A stretch of DNA of 64,000 nucleotides from Candidatus Lernaella stagnicola (GTDB taxonomy: Bacteria; Lernaellota; Lernaellaia; Lernaellales; Lernaellaceae), in contig JAVCCK010000010.1 of NCBI GenBank assembly GCA_030765525.1, positions 514,441 through 578,440 on the forward strand. The letters run 5' to 3'. The notes under the pieces were generated by a model, which was not told where the DNA came from, made no database searches, and saw only the letters and a program-made list of their open reading frames with translations. Below are positions 49,964 through 57,883 of this stretch, piece after piece; position 1 is the stretch's first letter, and each line of letters opens with the position of its first letter. Position numbers and translations under genes: made by a program.

Positions 49964-51639
49964 CTTCTCGCCTGAGCATTTTCGCCAAGATTTTCCTCGC
50001 CATCAGTGGGCTTGCGGCGGTGCCGTTGCTGATCATCACCGCGCTGCTGGTGTCCACCTACCAAAACATGATCGGCGACCTGATCATCCGCGTGCTGCCC
50101 GTCGCCACGCCCGATCTGGCCGCGCTGATCACCGGGACCATGGCCCGCGTCTCGCTGGACGTGTTCATCCTCGTGGCCGTCATCATTCTTATCTCGCTGA
50201 TTCTCGTGGTGTTCGGCGCCCTATACCTGTCGCGCGAATTTTCCCGCCCCCTCAATACCTTGCTGGAAGCCACCGGGCATTTGGCCGAAGGCGATCTCGA
50301 CGTACGCCTGGAAAGCTCTCGGCAAGATGAATTCGGCGGCCTGGCGCTGGGATTCAACCGCATGGCCGCCCAACTCAAGAAGGCGCGGGGCGAACTGCAG
50401 GAAGCCAACGTCGCCCTCGAAAACCGCGTCGCTCAGCGCACCGCCGAACTCGAAGTCACCAACCTGGAATTGCAGGCGTCGGCGACCAAAATGCAGGAAA
50501 CGATGCGCGTCAAAAGCGAGTTTCTGGCCAATATCAGCCACGAACTGTTGACCCCGCTACACGCCATGCTCGGCTACGCGGAACTGCTCCACGAAGGAAT
50601 CTACGGGCCGCTCAGCGAAAAGCAGAACGACGCCGTGCGCCGTATGGAAAACAGCGCCCAAACGCTGCGCCGACTCATCAACGACATCATTGAATTGGCC
50701 CGCATCGAAACCGGGCGAACCACGCTCACCGTCGAACCCTTCGACGCCGCCGAGATGTTGCAGGACGTCCTAGACTCCTTGCGCGCGGTTTATGGAAAAA
50801 AGGATTTGGCGTTGCGCGGTGAGTTGGCGCCCGACCTAACCGAATTCCGCACCGACCGCGGCAAGGTGCAGCACGTGCTGTTCAACCTGCTGTCCAACGC
50901 CATGAAATTCACGGAACAGGGCAGCGTCACGTTGCTGGTCCGACGCGAGGCGGACGGAGAGCATGCCGTGTTGGAAATCCGGGATACCGGCCCCGGCATC
51001 GCCGCGGAAAAACTGGAAACCGTTTTCGAAGAGTTTCGTCAATTGGACGGCTCGACGACCCGGCGCGCCGGCGGGGCGGGCATCGGCCTGCCGCTGACCA
51101 AACAACTGGTCGAGATACTCGGCGGCGAAATTTCCGTCGAAAGTCGCGTGGGCGAGGGCACGACTTTCCGCGTGATACTGCCGGTGGCGTTGGATGTCTC
51201 CGCGCCGCCGCGGCGCGATGCGCTGCTGCCGAACACGAGTTTTCGGGCGATGCCGGCAGCCGGCGGGCACTCGCGCATTGTATTGGCCGTCGATGACGAC
51301 GAAGAACTGCTGGAATTGTTGGTCGCCGTGCTCGAACCGGCCGGCTATGAAGTCATTACCTGCCTAGACGGCGATGCGGCAATCGCGAAAGCCCGGGAGC
51401 TGACGCCCTACGCCGTCACCCTCGACATTCGACTGCCGCAGCGCGACGGCTGGTCGGTGCTGCGCGAACTCAAAGCAGTCCCCGAGACCTCGAGTATCCC
51501 GGTCATCGTGCTGTCGGTGATCGACGACCGCGCCCTCGGAGAACAACTGGGCGCCCACGGTTACCTAACCAAACCCTTCGATCGCAAGCGCTTGCTCGAA
51601 GAACTCGATGCGATAAACGACAATCACCTGGTTCATTAG
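49960..51639 (+). CDS. membrane hybrid histidine kinase (HAMP, HisKA, receiver)
   Basis: A 559-residue kinase with two N-terminal transmembrane segments (~11-32 and ~60-85), only a short periplasmic loop between them, then HAMP (~88-135, GDLDVRLES), a coiled coil and HisKA with ISHELLTPLHAML (His194; Leu replaces the usual Arg). HATPase_c motifs are NLLSNAMKFTEQG, DTGPGI and GGAGIGLPL. A receiver (~440-559) follows with TLDIRLPQRDGW (Asp489). The GTG start at 49960 has GGAGG upstream and overlaps the TGA of the preceding gene; the upstream extension of this frame lies inside that gene. Confidence 0.9.
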   Translation: MTSRLSIFAKIFLAISGLAAVPLLIITALLVSTYQNMIGDLIIRVLPVATPDLAALITGTMARVSLDVFILVAVIILISLILVVFGALYLSREFSRPLNTLLEATGHLAEGDLDVRLESSRQDEFGGLALGFNRMAAQLKKARGELQEANVALENRVAQRTAELEVTNLELQASATKMQETMRVKSEFLANISHELLTPLHAMLGYAELLHEGIYGPLSEKQNDAVRRMENSAQTLRRLINDIIELARIETGRTTLTVEPFDAAEMLQDVLDSLRAVYGKKDLALRGELAPDLTEFRTDRGKVQHVLFNLLSNAMKFTEQGSVTLLVRREADGEHAVLEIRDTGPGIAAEKLETVFEEFRQLDGSTTRRAGGAGIGLPLTKQLVEILGGEISVESRVGEGTTFRVILPVALDVSAPPRRDALLPNTSFRAMPAAGGHSRIVLAVDDDEELLELLVAVLEPAGYEVITCLDGDAAIAKARELTPYAVTLDIRLPQRDGWSVLRELKAVPETSSIPVIVLSVIDDRALGEQLGAHGYLTKPFDRKRLLEELDAINDNHLVH

Positions 51640-51654
51640 CGGGAGGGCCGAGGA

Positions 51655-52035
51655 ATGTCGCAGAAATCAGTGTTGGTGATCGATGATATTGAGGAAAATT
51701 CCGATATCATCCAAACGAAACTGTCCTTTGCCGGATACAACGTCACCGTGGCCGACGACGGTGAAACCGGAATCGAGATCGCCCGGCGGGACAAGCCGGA
51801 TTTAATTCTCTGCGATATTATGCTGCCCAAGATGGATGGCTGGGACGTGCTGGCCAACCTGCGGGACAACGCCGAGACGGCCGAGATCCCCGTCATCTTC
51901 ATGACGGCCTACACTACGATCCAGTTTTCCGGCGAAAAACGGCGCGCCATCGAACGCGGCGCGGTCGACTATTTGAAAAAACCATTTGATTTGGGAGAAA
52001 TGCTCGAACTGGTGCGCAAGCACATCGGACCCTGA
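51655..52035 (+). CDS. CheY-like response regulator
   Basis: A 126-residue stand-alone receiver. It has the acidic pocket at IDD (9-11), phospho-acceptor Asp54 in LILCDIMLPKMDGW, Thr84 and Lys109 in DYLKKPFD. No output domain. The 16-bp gap to the kinase contains GGGAGGG and GAGG. It probably receives phosphate from the hybrid kinases and passes it to a partner elsewhere. Confidence 0.92.
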   Translation: MSQKSVLVIDDIEENSDIIQTKLSFAGYNVTVADDGETGIEIARRDKPDLILCDIMLPKMDGWDVLANLRDNAETAEIPVIFMTAYTTIQFSGEKRRAIERGAVDYLKKPFDLGEMLELVRKHIGP

Positions 52036-52060
52036 GCCGGCGGGTATCCCCGGCCTTTTC
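52036..52060 (+). terminator. possible terminator after response regulator
   Basis: GCCGG/CCGGC stem with 9-nt loop followed by CTTTT. Weak stem. Confidence 0.35.
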
Positions 52061-52092
52061 CCAACCGTTTTTCTCGCGCGAGGAGTGACGAA

Positions 52093-53100
52093 ATGAATCG
52101 CCTGCTCATCACCGGCGGCTGTGGCTTTATCGGCGCAAACTTCGTGCGTTGGTCGCTGGCCAACCAGCCCGATTGGGAAATCGTCAACCTCGACGCGCTG
52201 ACTTACGCGGGCAACCTGGCCAACCTCGCCGACCTGGCCGATCACCCCCGCTACCGCTTCGTCAAAGGCGATATCGGCAACCCCCGGGATGTCGCCGCCG
52301 CCATGGCCGATTGCGACGCCGTCGTGCACATGGCCGCCGAAAGCCACGTGGACCGCTCCATCGAGGGACCGTCCGTGTTCGTGCAAACCAACGTCGTGGG
52401 CACCCAAGTGCTGCTCGACGAAGCGCGTCGCGGCGGCGTCGGCGTCTTTGTCATGGTCAGCACCGACGAAGTGTACGGCTCGCTGGGCGCGACCGGCCGG
52501 TTTACCGAGCAAAGCCCGCTGCAACCCTCCAGCCCCTATTCGGCCAGCAAAACCGCCGCCGACTTGCTGGCGCTGTCGTATCAAACCACCTACGATCTGC
52601 CGGTCATCGTGACCCGGTGTTCCAACAACTACGGCCCCTATCAGTTTCCCGAAAAACTCATTCCCCTTTTCGTCACCAATGCCATGACCGATCAACCGCT
52701 GCCGCTGTACGGCGACGGTAAAAACGTGCGCGACTGGATCCACGTCGAAGACCACGTGCGCGCCCTCTGGCGTGTGGTCGAAGACGGCCGCCCCGGCCAG
52801 GTTTACAACATCGGCGGCAACAACGAGCAAGCCAACATCGACATCACGCGCGTGATTCTCCGCGTTTTGGGTAAACCCGAAAGTCTGATCCAATTCGTCA
52901 CCGACCGACCCGGCCACGACCGGCGCTACGCGATCGACGCCGCCAAACTCAGCGCCGAGATCGGTTGGCAACCGCAAGTGAAATTCGACGACGGCATCGC
53001 CGCCACCGTGGCGTGGTATCAGCAAAATCGCGTTTGGTGGGAGGCGATCAAATCCGGCGAGTATCGCGATTACTACGAGCGTATGTACGCAAATCGTTAG
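52093..53100 (+). CDS. rmlB: dTDP-glucose 4,6-dehydratase
   Basis: A 335-residue short-chain dehydrogenase/epimerase that makes dTDP-4-keto-6-deoxyglucose for rhamnose and other deoxysugars. Motifs: ITGGCGFIGANFVRW (NAD), MAAESHVDRSIEGP, STDEVYGSLG, YSASKTAADLL (YxxxK), RCSNNYGPYQFPEKLIP and RPGHDRRYAID. The ATG follows GAGGAGTGACG. No rmlA, rmlC or rmlD gene is nearby. It precedes a large membrane protein 57 bp on. Confidence 0.93.
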   Translation: MNRLLITGGCGFIGANFVRWSLANQPDWEIVNLDALTYAGNLANLADLADHPRYRFVKGDIGNPRDVAAAMADCDAVVHMAAESHVDRSIEGPSVFVQTNVVGTQVLLDEARRGGVGVFVMVSTDEVYGSLGATGRFTEQSPLQPSSPYSASKTAADLLALSYQTTYDLPVIVTRCSNNYGPYQFPEKLIPLFVTNAMTDQPLPLYGDGKNVRDWIHVEDHVRALWRVVEDGRPGQVYNIGGNNEQANIDITRVILRVLGKPESLIQFVTDRPGHDRRYAIDAAKLSAEIGWQPQVKFDDGIAATVAWYQQNRVWWEAIKSGEYRDYYERMYANR

Positions 53101-53157
53101 CCGCCGGCGTATCTGGTATCCTGGCTTGCAGATTCTTTCGGAGGCGCGACGCACGCA

Positions 53158-54810
53158 ATGTTGAAGCCCCTGACCCGCTACACCGTCTGGCTCGTGATGG
53201 CCCTCTGGTTCGCCACCGGTGTGGGCGGCGTGCGCACGGCGGCCGAGAAAAACCTCTACGGGCAGGTTCGTCGACTCGCCGCCTTCTCCTTTAACATTAC
53301 ACCCGAGTCGCACCTGGACACCGGCACCGCCGCGCGCCCCGGCCCGGCGCTTTTAGCGCTGCCCTTTTATGCGATGGGAAGGGCCGTCGGCCGCTTTCGT
53401 GTCGACAACGCCGCGAACCCCGACAGCCTTTGCGCTCAGGCGACCAAGTTGGCCGCCGCCTTCGCCATGGCCACCGCGCTGGTGCTGCTGTGGCAGACGG
53501 CGGTGATTCTCGGCATCCGTCGCGGAGCCGCCATGGTGGCCGCGCTTGCCGCGGCGTTTGCCTCGCCGCTGACCATCTACGGTTCGCAATTGGCCCCGCC
53601 CGCCTTCAGCCTGCTGGCGGGGGCGCTGGTCGTCTATTCCTTGTTTTGCATCCGCCAAAAAGACGAGCGTCGCCGGACGCGATTGACCCTCGGCGTCGGC
53701 TTGGGCTTGGCCGCGTTGTGCGACGATACCCTCCTGCTGTTTTGGCCGCTGCTGATGGCCTGGGCCGTTATCTGGATGCGCATGTACTGGAAAAGCCTCG
53801 CCTCGGCCTGGCCCACGTTCGCAACCGGCGGGCTTTTGCTGCTGGTCGGGGCGCTGATCAATACCGCGACGTTCGGCGGCCCTTTGCATGCGCCTGATGG
53901 ACGCTCGCTGGCCGGTCACTTCAGCCAGGAGTATCTGGCGGTGGCATTCTCATCGACTTTCTGGACGCAGGGCTTTCTGCCCTCGCTGAAGCTCTGGTTG
54001 ATCGGTGACGGCGCGCTCGATCCCGCTCTGGTCGCCGCCCGCGCGTGGCCCGCGGCGCTGGCCGGTCGGGTGGTGCTCGGCTTGTTCGTCTGGATGCCGC
54101 TGCTGGCGTTGGGCGCGCTCGGCTCCTTCGCCAAACGGCGCGACGTGTCCGCCCGCCGACCCTTGTACGTGTTGATCGCCGCCTTTTGGGTCGGCTTTCT
54201 GCTATTGCTTGTCCAGCGCTCGAGCCCCGATGTGGCGTTTCCGGACGCGTCGGCCGGCATGTCGATGTGGGTCGCGTACTTGATCGGCCTGGCCTTCTTC
54301 GTCGAATACCACTTATGGGAAATGCACGGGCTGGTGTGGAAAAACGCGCTGCGTGTCGTGTTTCTCGCCGCCTTGGTCGCCGGGTGGGGCAACGGTTGGT
54401 ACGGCCTGGCCGAACGTAACGTGGGTGCGCCGCTGCCGGTGACCGCGCACACGGTCTCCCCACCATCGCTCCAGGCCCCCGCGGGGCTCGGGCAAAAGCG
54501 CGATCGCGGTCTCTCGTTGCCGGCCGATCGTGACGACGCCTTCTTCTACAACGCCAACCGCACCGCGGAATGGCTGCGGAGTCACCCCGGCTCGTTTTGG
54601 TCGACGTTCCGGCCGGGCCTCAACAACCTGTCGTTCTTCGTGCCGATCTTGATTCTGCTTTCTTTGCTGCCCCTGTTCCTGTTTTGGGTTGCGGCCAGCG
54701 CGCCGCGAACCGAACTCGACCGCCTGCACCCGCCGCCGCAAGAAGAGCCGCCCCCCGCGGCAACCGAAGAGGTCTACGAACCCGAAGAAGAAAACGATAA
54801 CGGAAGATGA
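53158..54810 (+). CDS. polytopic GT39-like membrane protein
   Basis: A 550-residue integral membrane protein with about ten transmembrane segments (e.g. residues 10-25, 100-120, 125-148, 152-165, 178-200, 222-240, 300-325, 338-352, 368-388, 485-520) and a charged cytoplasmic Pro/Glu-rich tail. The first loop has ESHLDTGTAARPG and long aromatic regions, like lipid-linked sugar transferases of the ArnT/PMT type. It may extend the rmlB pathway. GGAGG precedes the ATG. Family not certain. Confidence 0.65.
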   Translation: MLKPLTRYTVWLVMALWFATGVGGVRTAAEKNLYGQVRRLAAFSFNITPESHLDTGTAARPGPALLALPFYAMGRAVGRFRVDNAANPDSLCAQATKLAAAFAMATALVLLWQTAVILGIRRGAAMVAALAAAFASPLTIYGSQLAPPAFSLLAGALVVYSLFCIRQKDERRRTRLTLGVGLGLAALCDDTLLLFWPLLMAWAVIWMRMYWKSLASAWPTFATGGLLLLVGALINTATFGGPLHAPDGRSLAGHFSQEYLAVAFSSTFWTQGFLPSLKLWLIGDGALDPALVAARAWPAALAGRVVLGLFVWMPLLALGALGSFAKRRDVSARRPLYVLIAAFWVGFLLLLVQRSSPDVAFPDASAGMSMWVAYLIGLAFFVEYHLWEMHGLVWKNALRVVFLAALVAGWGNGWYGLAERNVGAPLPVTAHTVSPPSLQAPAGLGQKRDRGLSLPADRDDAFFYNANRTAEWLRSHPGSFWSTFRPGLNNLSFFVPILILLSLLPLFLFWVAASAPRTELDRLHPPPQEEPPPAATEEVYEPEEENDNGR

Positions 54811-54829
54811 CCACAAGGTGTTCATGGTA

Positions 54830-54858
54830 TTGCCGAGGGATTAATCGTCGTGTACCGT
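54830..54858 (+). promoter_or_regulatory. possible promoter of restriction-modification pair
   Basis: TTGCCG, 17 bp spacer, TACCGT, 26 nt before the methylase ATG. Confidence 0.35.
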
Positions 54859-54883
54859 TATCGAAAGGGGATATGAAATCCAT

Positions 54884-55759
54884 ATGCAGGAAGAAAAAAC
54901 GATTTCGCGTGGGTCGAAAATTGAAACGCAGCATTTCCTTTACAATCGCGATGCGCGGTCCATGAAGGATTTAGACGATCAGTCGATACATTTGGTTGTT
55001 ACCTCACCTCCCTATTGGACGCTAAAGAAGTACAACGATCACCCAGGGCAACTTGGTCATATCGAGGATTATGAAACATTCTTAGCGGAATTGAATCTCG
55101 TTTGGCAAGAATGTTTTCGCGTCTTGGTGCCCGGTGGCCGGGCAGTGATTAATGTGGGCGACGTTTGTCTTTCGCGAAAACAGAACGGGCGGCATCTCGT
55201 GATGCCACTTCACGCCGATATCATGGTAGCGTGTAGAAAAATCGGGTTTGATAACTTGAATCCGATCTTGTGGTTGAAAATCTCAAACGCTCAATTTGAA
55301 GCGAATGCGAATTCGAAATTTCTTGGAAAACCTTATGAACCAAATGCAATTGTAAAAAACGACGTCGAATTTCTCTTGATGCAGAGAAAACCGGGCGGAT
55401 ACCGTAAGCCTACAATGGAACAAAGAAGCGCGTCCAAACTCCCCAAAAAAGAGTTCAACGAGTGGTTTCGTCAGGTGTGGACATTAACGGGCGCTCGTGA
55501 TTCAAGCCACCCGGCGCCTTATCCGCTCGCGTTAGCGGAGCGACTAGTGCGAATGTTCAGCTTCGTTGGTGATACGGTTCTGGACCCGTTTTTGGGGACA
55601 GGCACAACAGCCATTGCCGCCGGCCGTTGGCGCAGACACAGTGTGGGATATGAGGTCGACCCGGAATATTTCAGACTCGCGAAGAAAAACATAGAGAATG
55701 CCACCGATCTATATCAAGAACTCACGGTATGCACCGAACATAACGCCGGAAACCAATGA
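54884..55759 (+). CDS. TSPPY-type DNA methyltransferase (modification)
   Basis: A 291-residue DNA amino-methyltransferase. Catalytic motif TSPPYW sits early (about residue 40), motif I DPFLGTGTTAIAA late (about 228-240) and YEVDPEYFRLA after, the beta-group order typical of many N4-cytosine and some N6-adenine methylases. The region is markedly lower in GC than the surroundings. The ATG at 54884 has no clear ribosome site; AAAGGGG lies ~13 nt upstream, nearer a second ATG in another frame. Its stop overlaps the nuclease start as ATGA. It should protect the host against the next gene product. Confidence 0.88.
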   Translation: MQEEKTISRGSKIETQHFLYNRDARSMKDLDDQSIHLVVTSPPYWTLKKYNDHPGQLGHIEDYETFLAELNLVWQECFRVLVPGGRAVINVGDVCLSRKQNGRHLVMPLHADIMVACRKIGFDNLNPILWLKISNAQFEANANSKFLGKPYEPNAIVKNDVEFLLMQRKPGGYRKPTMEQRSASKLPKKEFNEWFRQVWTLTGARDSSHPAPYPLALAERLVRMFSFVGDTVLDPFLGTGTTAIAAGRWRRHSVGYEVDPEYFRLAKKNIENATDLYQELTVCTEHNAGNQ

Positions 55760-56481
55760 CACGTTTCTTGTCAAACGCTTGGGTCAAGGAAAACGTCGAG
55801 GAAGCTGTGCGCTATTTCTGGGAAACAAGAACGGGCCAAGCAAACAGGTCGAAACGGGACCAAGGGAATCGAAAAGCGGCAACAGGAGGAAAGCATCTTT
55901 GGCGTTTTTCGGAGATCTTTCAGGAGGTCGCTTTAGGGTCCGGTTATACGGACGACCATGTTTTTCTTACGCCGAAAAAAAAGAGGATACTTCCGGGGTA
56001 TTTTCGTCCCACGAAGGATTGGGACTTCTTGGTCGTTAAAAACGGGAGACTCATTGCGGCGATCGAAATGAAATCGCATATTGGGCCGTCTTTCGGAAAC
56101 AACTTCAACAACAGAGCCGAAGAAGCACTTGGAAATGCGGTGGACTTTTGGACCGCTTATCGGGAAAAGGTCTTCGGTCTGCAACCGAGCCCTTGGCTTG
56201 GATATGTCATGTTGTTGGAAGACCATGAGAAAGCAAGGAGGCCAACAAAGACGGAAACCTTCCACTTCCCCGTCCTTCCGGAACTGGATCGGGCATCTTA
56301 TGCGAAACGTTATTCTGAACTCTGCTCGCGCCTTATCTTAGAGCGGAAATACAGCGCAGCCGCGTTGTTGGTAGCCCCAAAGCACAGCCCCGGCGAGTAT
56401 TCGGAACCCAGCGATGAGCTGTCAATCAAACGATTCCTCAAGTCTTTTCGCGCTCATTTGCGAGCTAATATCAGCAGTTAG
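55756..56481 (+). CDS. XhoI/PaeR7I-family type II restriction endonuclease
   Basis: A 241-residue nuclease. The segments LPGYFRPTKDWDFLVVKNG, AIEMKSHIGPSFGNNFNN and RAEEALGNAVDFWTAYREK match the XhoI/PaeR7I family, whose known members cut CTCGAG. The D...ExK catalytic core is visible (Asp in KDWDF, then IEMKS). It overlaps the methylase by ATGA, so both are made together. The stop abuts the convergent gene with no gap, and the composition is AT-richer than its flanks, as expected for a transferred unit. Confidence 0.9.
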   Translation: MTRFLSNAWVKENVEEAVRYFWETRTGQANRSKRDQGNRKAATGGKHLWRFSEIFQEVALGSGYTDDHVFLTPKKKRILPGYFRPTKDWDFLVVKNGRLIAAIEMKSHIGPSFGNNFNNRAEEALGNAVDFWTAYREKVFGLQPSPWLGYVMLLEDHEKARRPTKTETFHFPVLPELDRASYAKRYSELCSRLILERKYSAAALLVAPKHSPGEYSEPSDELSIKRFLKSFRAHLRANISS

Positions 56482-57783
56482 TTAAAGCGCGTCAAATGTG
56501 AAGGGTTTGAGTTCCTTGCGTTCGATTTCGTCGCTGTCGGGCGTCTCCACCGAGCGAAGCAACACGTCGAAATCGAGCATGCCGCGCGGTGCCGACGCCC
56601 GCACGTTTAACGTCGCGTCGGGATTGGCCAAGGGGCAGGGGACGTGCGCCGCGAAACGAACGATCGTGCGGTCGCCCGCCGCCAGCGTTCGGCGAACCAG
56701 CTTCCACGGCTCCCCATCGTACGTGGCGCTTGCTTCGACCTTCCCCGCATCGTGCGTTTCGATTTCGATGAACAAATCCTTGGCCGAAGCCCGCTTGTGC
56801 AGCGGCCCCGCGACCTCGACTTGCTTGGCGTCGCCTGAGAGCACGTCGGCCCGCAATTCGTACCAGTTGGCCGCAGGCCGACTGTCGACCTTCCCCGACC
56901 ATTCGTTGTAGCGAATACCGCCCGTGTTGAAAGCGGGCTCGATGCCGAATACGCCTTGCCGCAGCACCCACCCGGCGGGCACGATTTTCGGCGTGCGCAG
57001 CGGTGGCGTCACGTTCGGCCGCGCCGCGCCGATCCGACACACGAAACGCGCCGCCGCGCCGTGAGCCGCCAGGCGGACCGTCGAACTGTCGTGCCGCAGG
57101 GAATTGTCTTCCATGCGCCGCGCCGCGAGCATGAAGAGCCCGGCATGCTGCAGGCGCCGCGTCATATCGAGGTCTTTGTCGAAACCGTGCGCCAAGCCTT
57201 TTTTCTCATAGGGAAAAGCGCCGTTGATCGACCCGCGAAATCCCAGCCGCGCCTGCTCGGCCACCACGAAGAACGCAAATACCAGCACGCCGACCCAAGC
57301 CGCTTTCACCGCCCGCCGCGCCGACCATGTCGCGATCCGCGCCCGCCACGTCACCAGGCGCCCGCGAAGGAAGAACGACAACACCAACACCGCCAACGCC
57401 GCCGGCGGCAGCCATAACATCCACGCCGTGGGCAGCACCGCCGACCACCCCGGATACCCGCCGATGAACACCGCACCCGCCGCGCCCAGGGCCGCAAAGT
57501 GCCCCACCAGCCGGGCCAACGCGAGGTAGGCGAGCGCGAAACCGGCGAGCCCCCACAGCATCGTCACCGCGAAGGGCGCAATCGCACCGCCGAAGGGGAG
57601 GATCATCGTCGCCCAGAAATCAAAGGTGTCCCAACCCACGGTGCGCTCGGCTTCGGCAAGCCGGGCGAGTGATTCGGGCCGCACGATGCCGCCGAAAAAA
57701 ACCGCCGCGTGCGCCATCACCGCCAAGAACATGGCGATCAGCCAGGCACTGCGCGGGCTCGGGAAAGGTCGGGTTTGATCCAT
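56482..57783 (-). CDS. membrane protein with C-terminal soluble domain, unknown function
   Basis: A 433-residue protein with five or so N-terminal transmembrane segments (residues ~15-30, 55-75, 80-95, 110-135, 160-180) and a ~240-residue soluble C-terminal part. That part contains GFRGSINGAFPYEKKGLAHG and beta-rich segments such as NWYELRADVLSGDAKQVEV and LFIEIETHDAGKVEA. I do not recognise the family. The ATG lies 6 nt after a -10-like TATCTT with no ribosome site, suggesting a leaderless mRNA. Confidence 0.7.
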   Translation of the reverse strand: MDQTRPFPSPRSAWLIAMFLAVMAHAAVFFGGIVRPESLARLAEAERTVGWDTFDFWATMILPFGGAIAPFAVTMLWGLAGFALAYLALARLVGHFAALGAAGAVFIGGYPGWSAVLPTAWMLWLPPAALAVLVLSFFLRGRLVTWRARIATWSARRAVKAAWVGVLVFAFFVVAEQARLGFRGSINGAFPYEKKGLAHGFDKDLDMTRRLQHAGLFMLAARRMEDNSLRHDSSTVRLAAHGAAARFVCRIGAARPNVTPPLRTPKIVPAGWVLRQGVFGIEPAFNTGGIRYNEWSGKVDSRPAANWYELRADVLSGDAKQVEVAGPLHKRASAKDLFIEIETHDAGKVEASATYDGEPWKLVRRTLAAGDRTIVRFAAHVPCPLANPDATLNVRASAPRGMLDFDVLLRSVETPDSDEIERKELKPFTFDAL

Positions 57784-57789
57784 GGTCTC

Positions 57790-57819
57790 AAGATACGGAC
57801 TGTGGGGGGCCTAGCGCAA
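57790..57819 (-). promoter_or_regulatory. promoter of membrane protein gene 56482-57783, probably leaderless
   Basis: Minus strand: TTGCGC, 18 bp spacer, TATCTT ending 6 nt before the ATG. Confidence 0.45.
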
Positions 57820-57827
57820 GACACGGT

Positions 57828-57856
57828 TTGGCGCGCGGCGAAATCGTCACTATGAT
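57828..57856 (+). promoter_or_regulatory. promoter of HEFNH protease gene
   Basis: TTGGCG, 17 bp spacer, TATGAT, 27 nt before the ATG. Confidence 0.55.
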
Positions 57857-57883
57857 GAACGGAGCAACGAAAGGATTCGCGAC

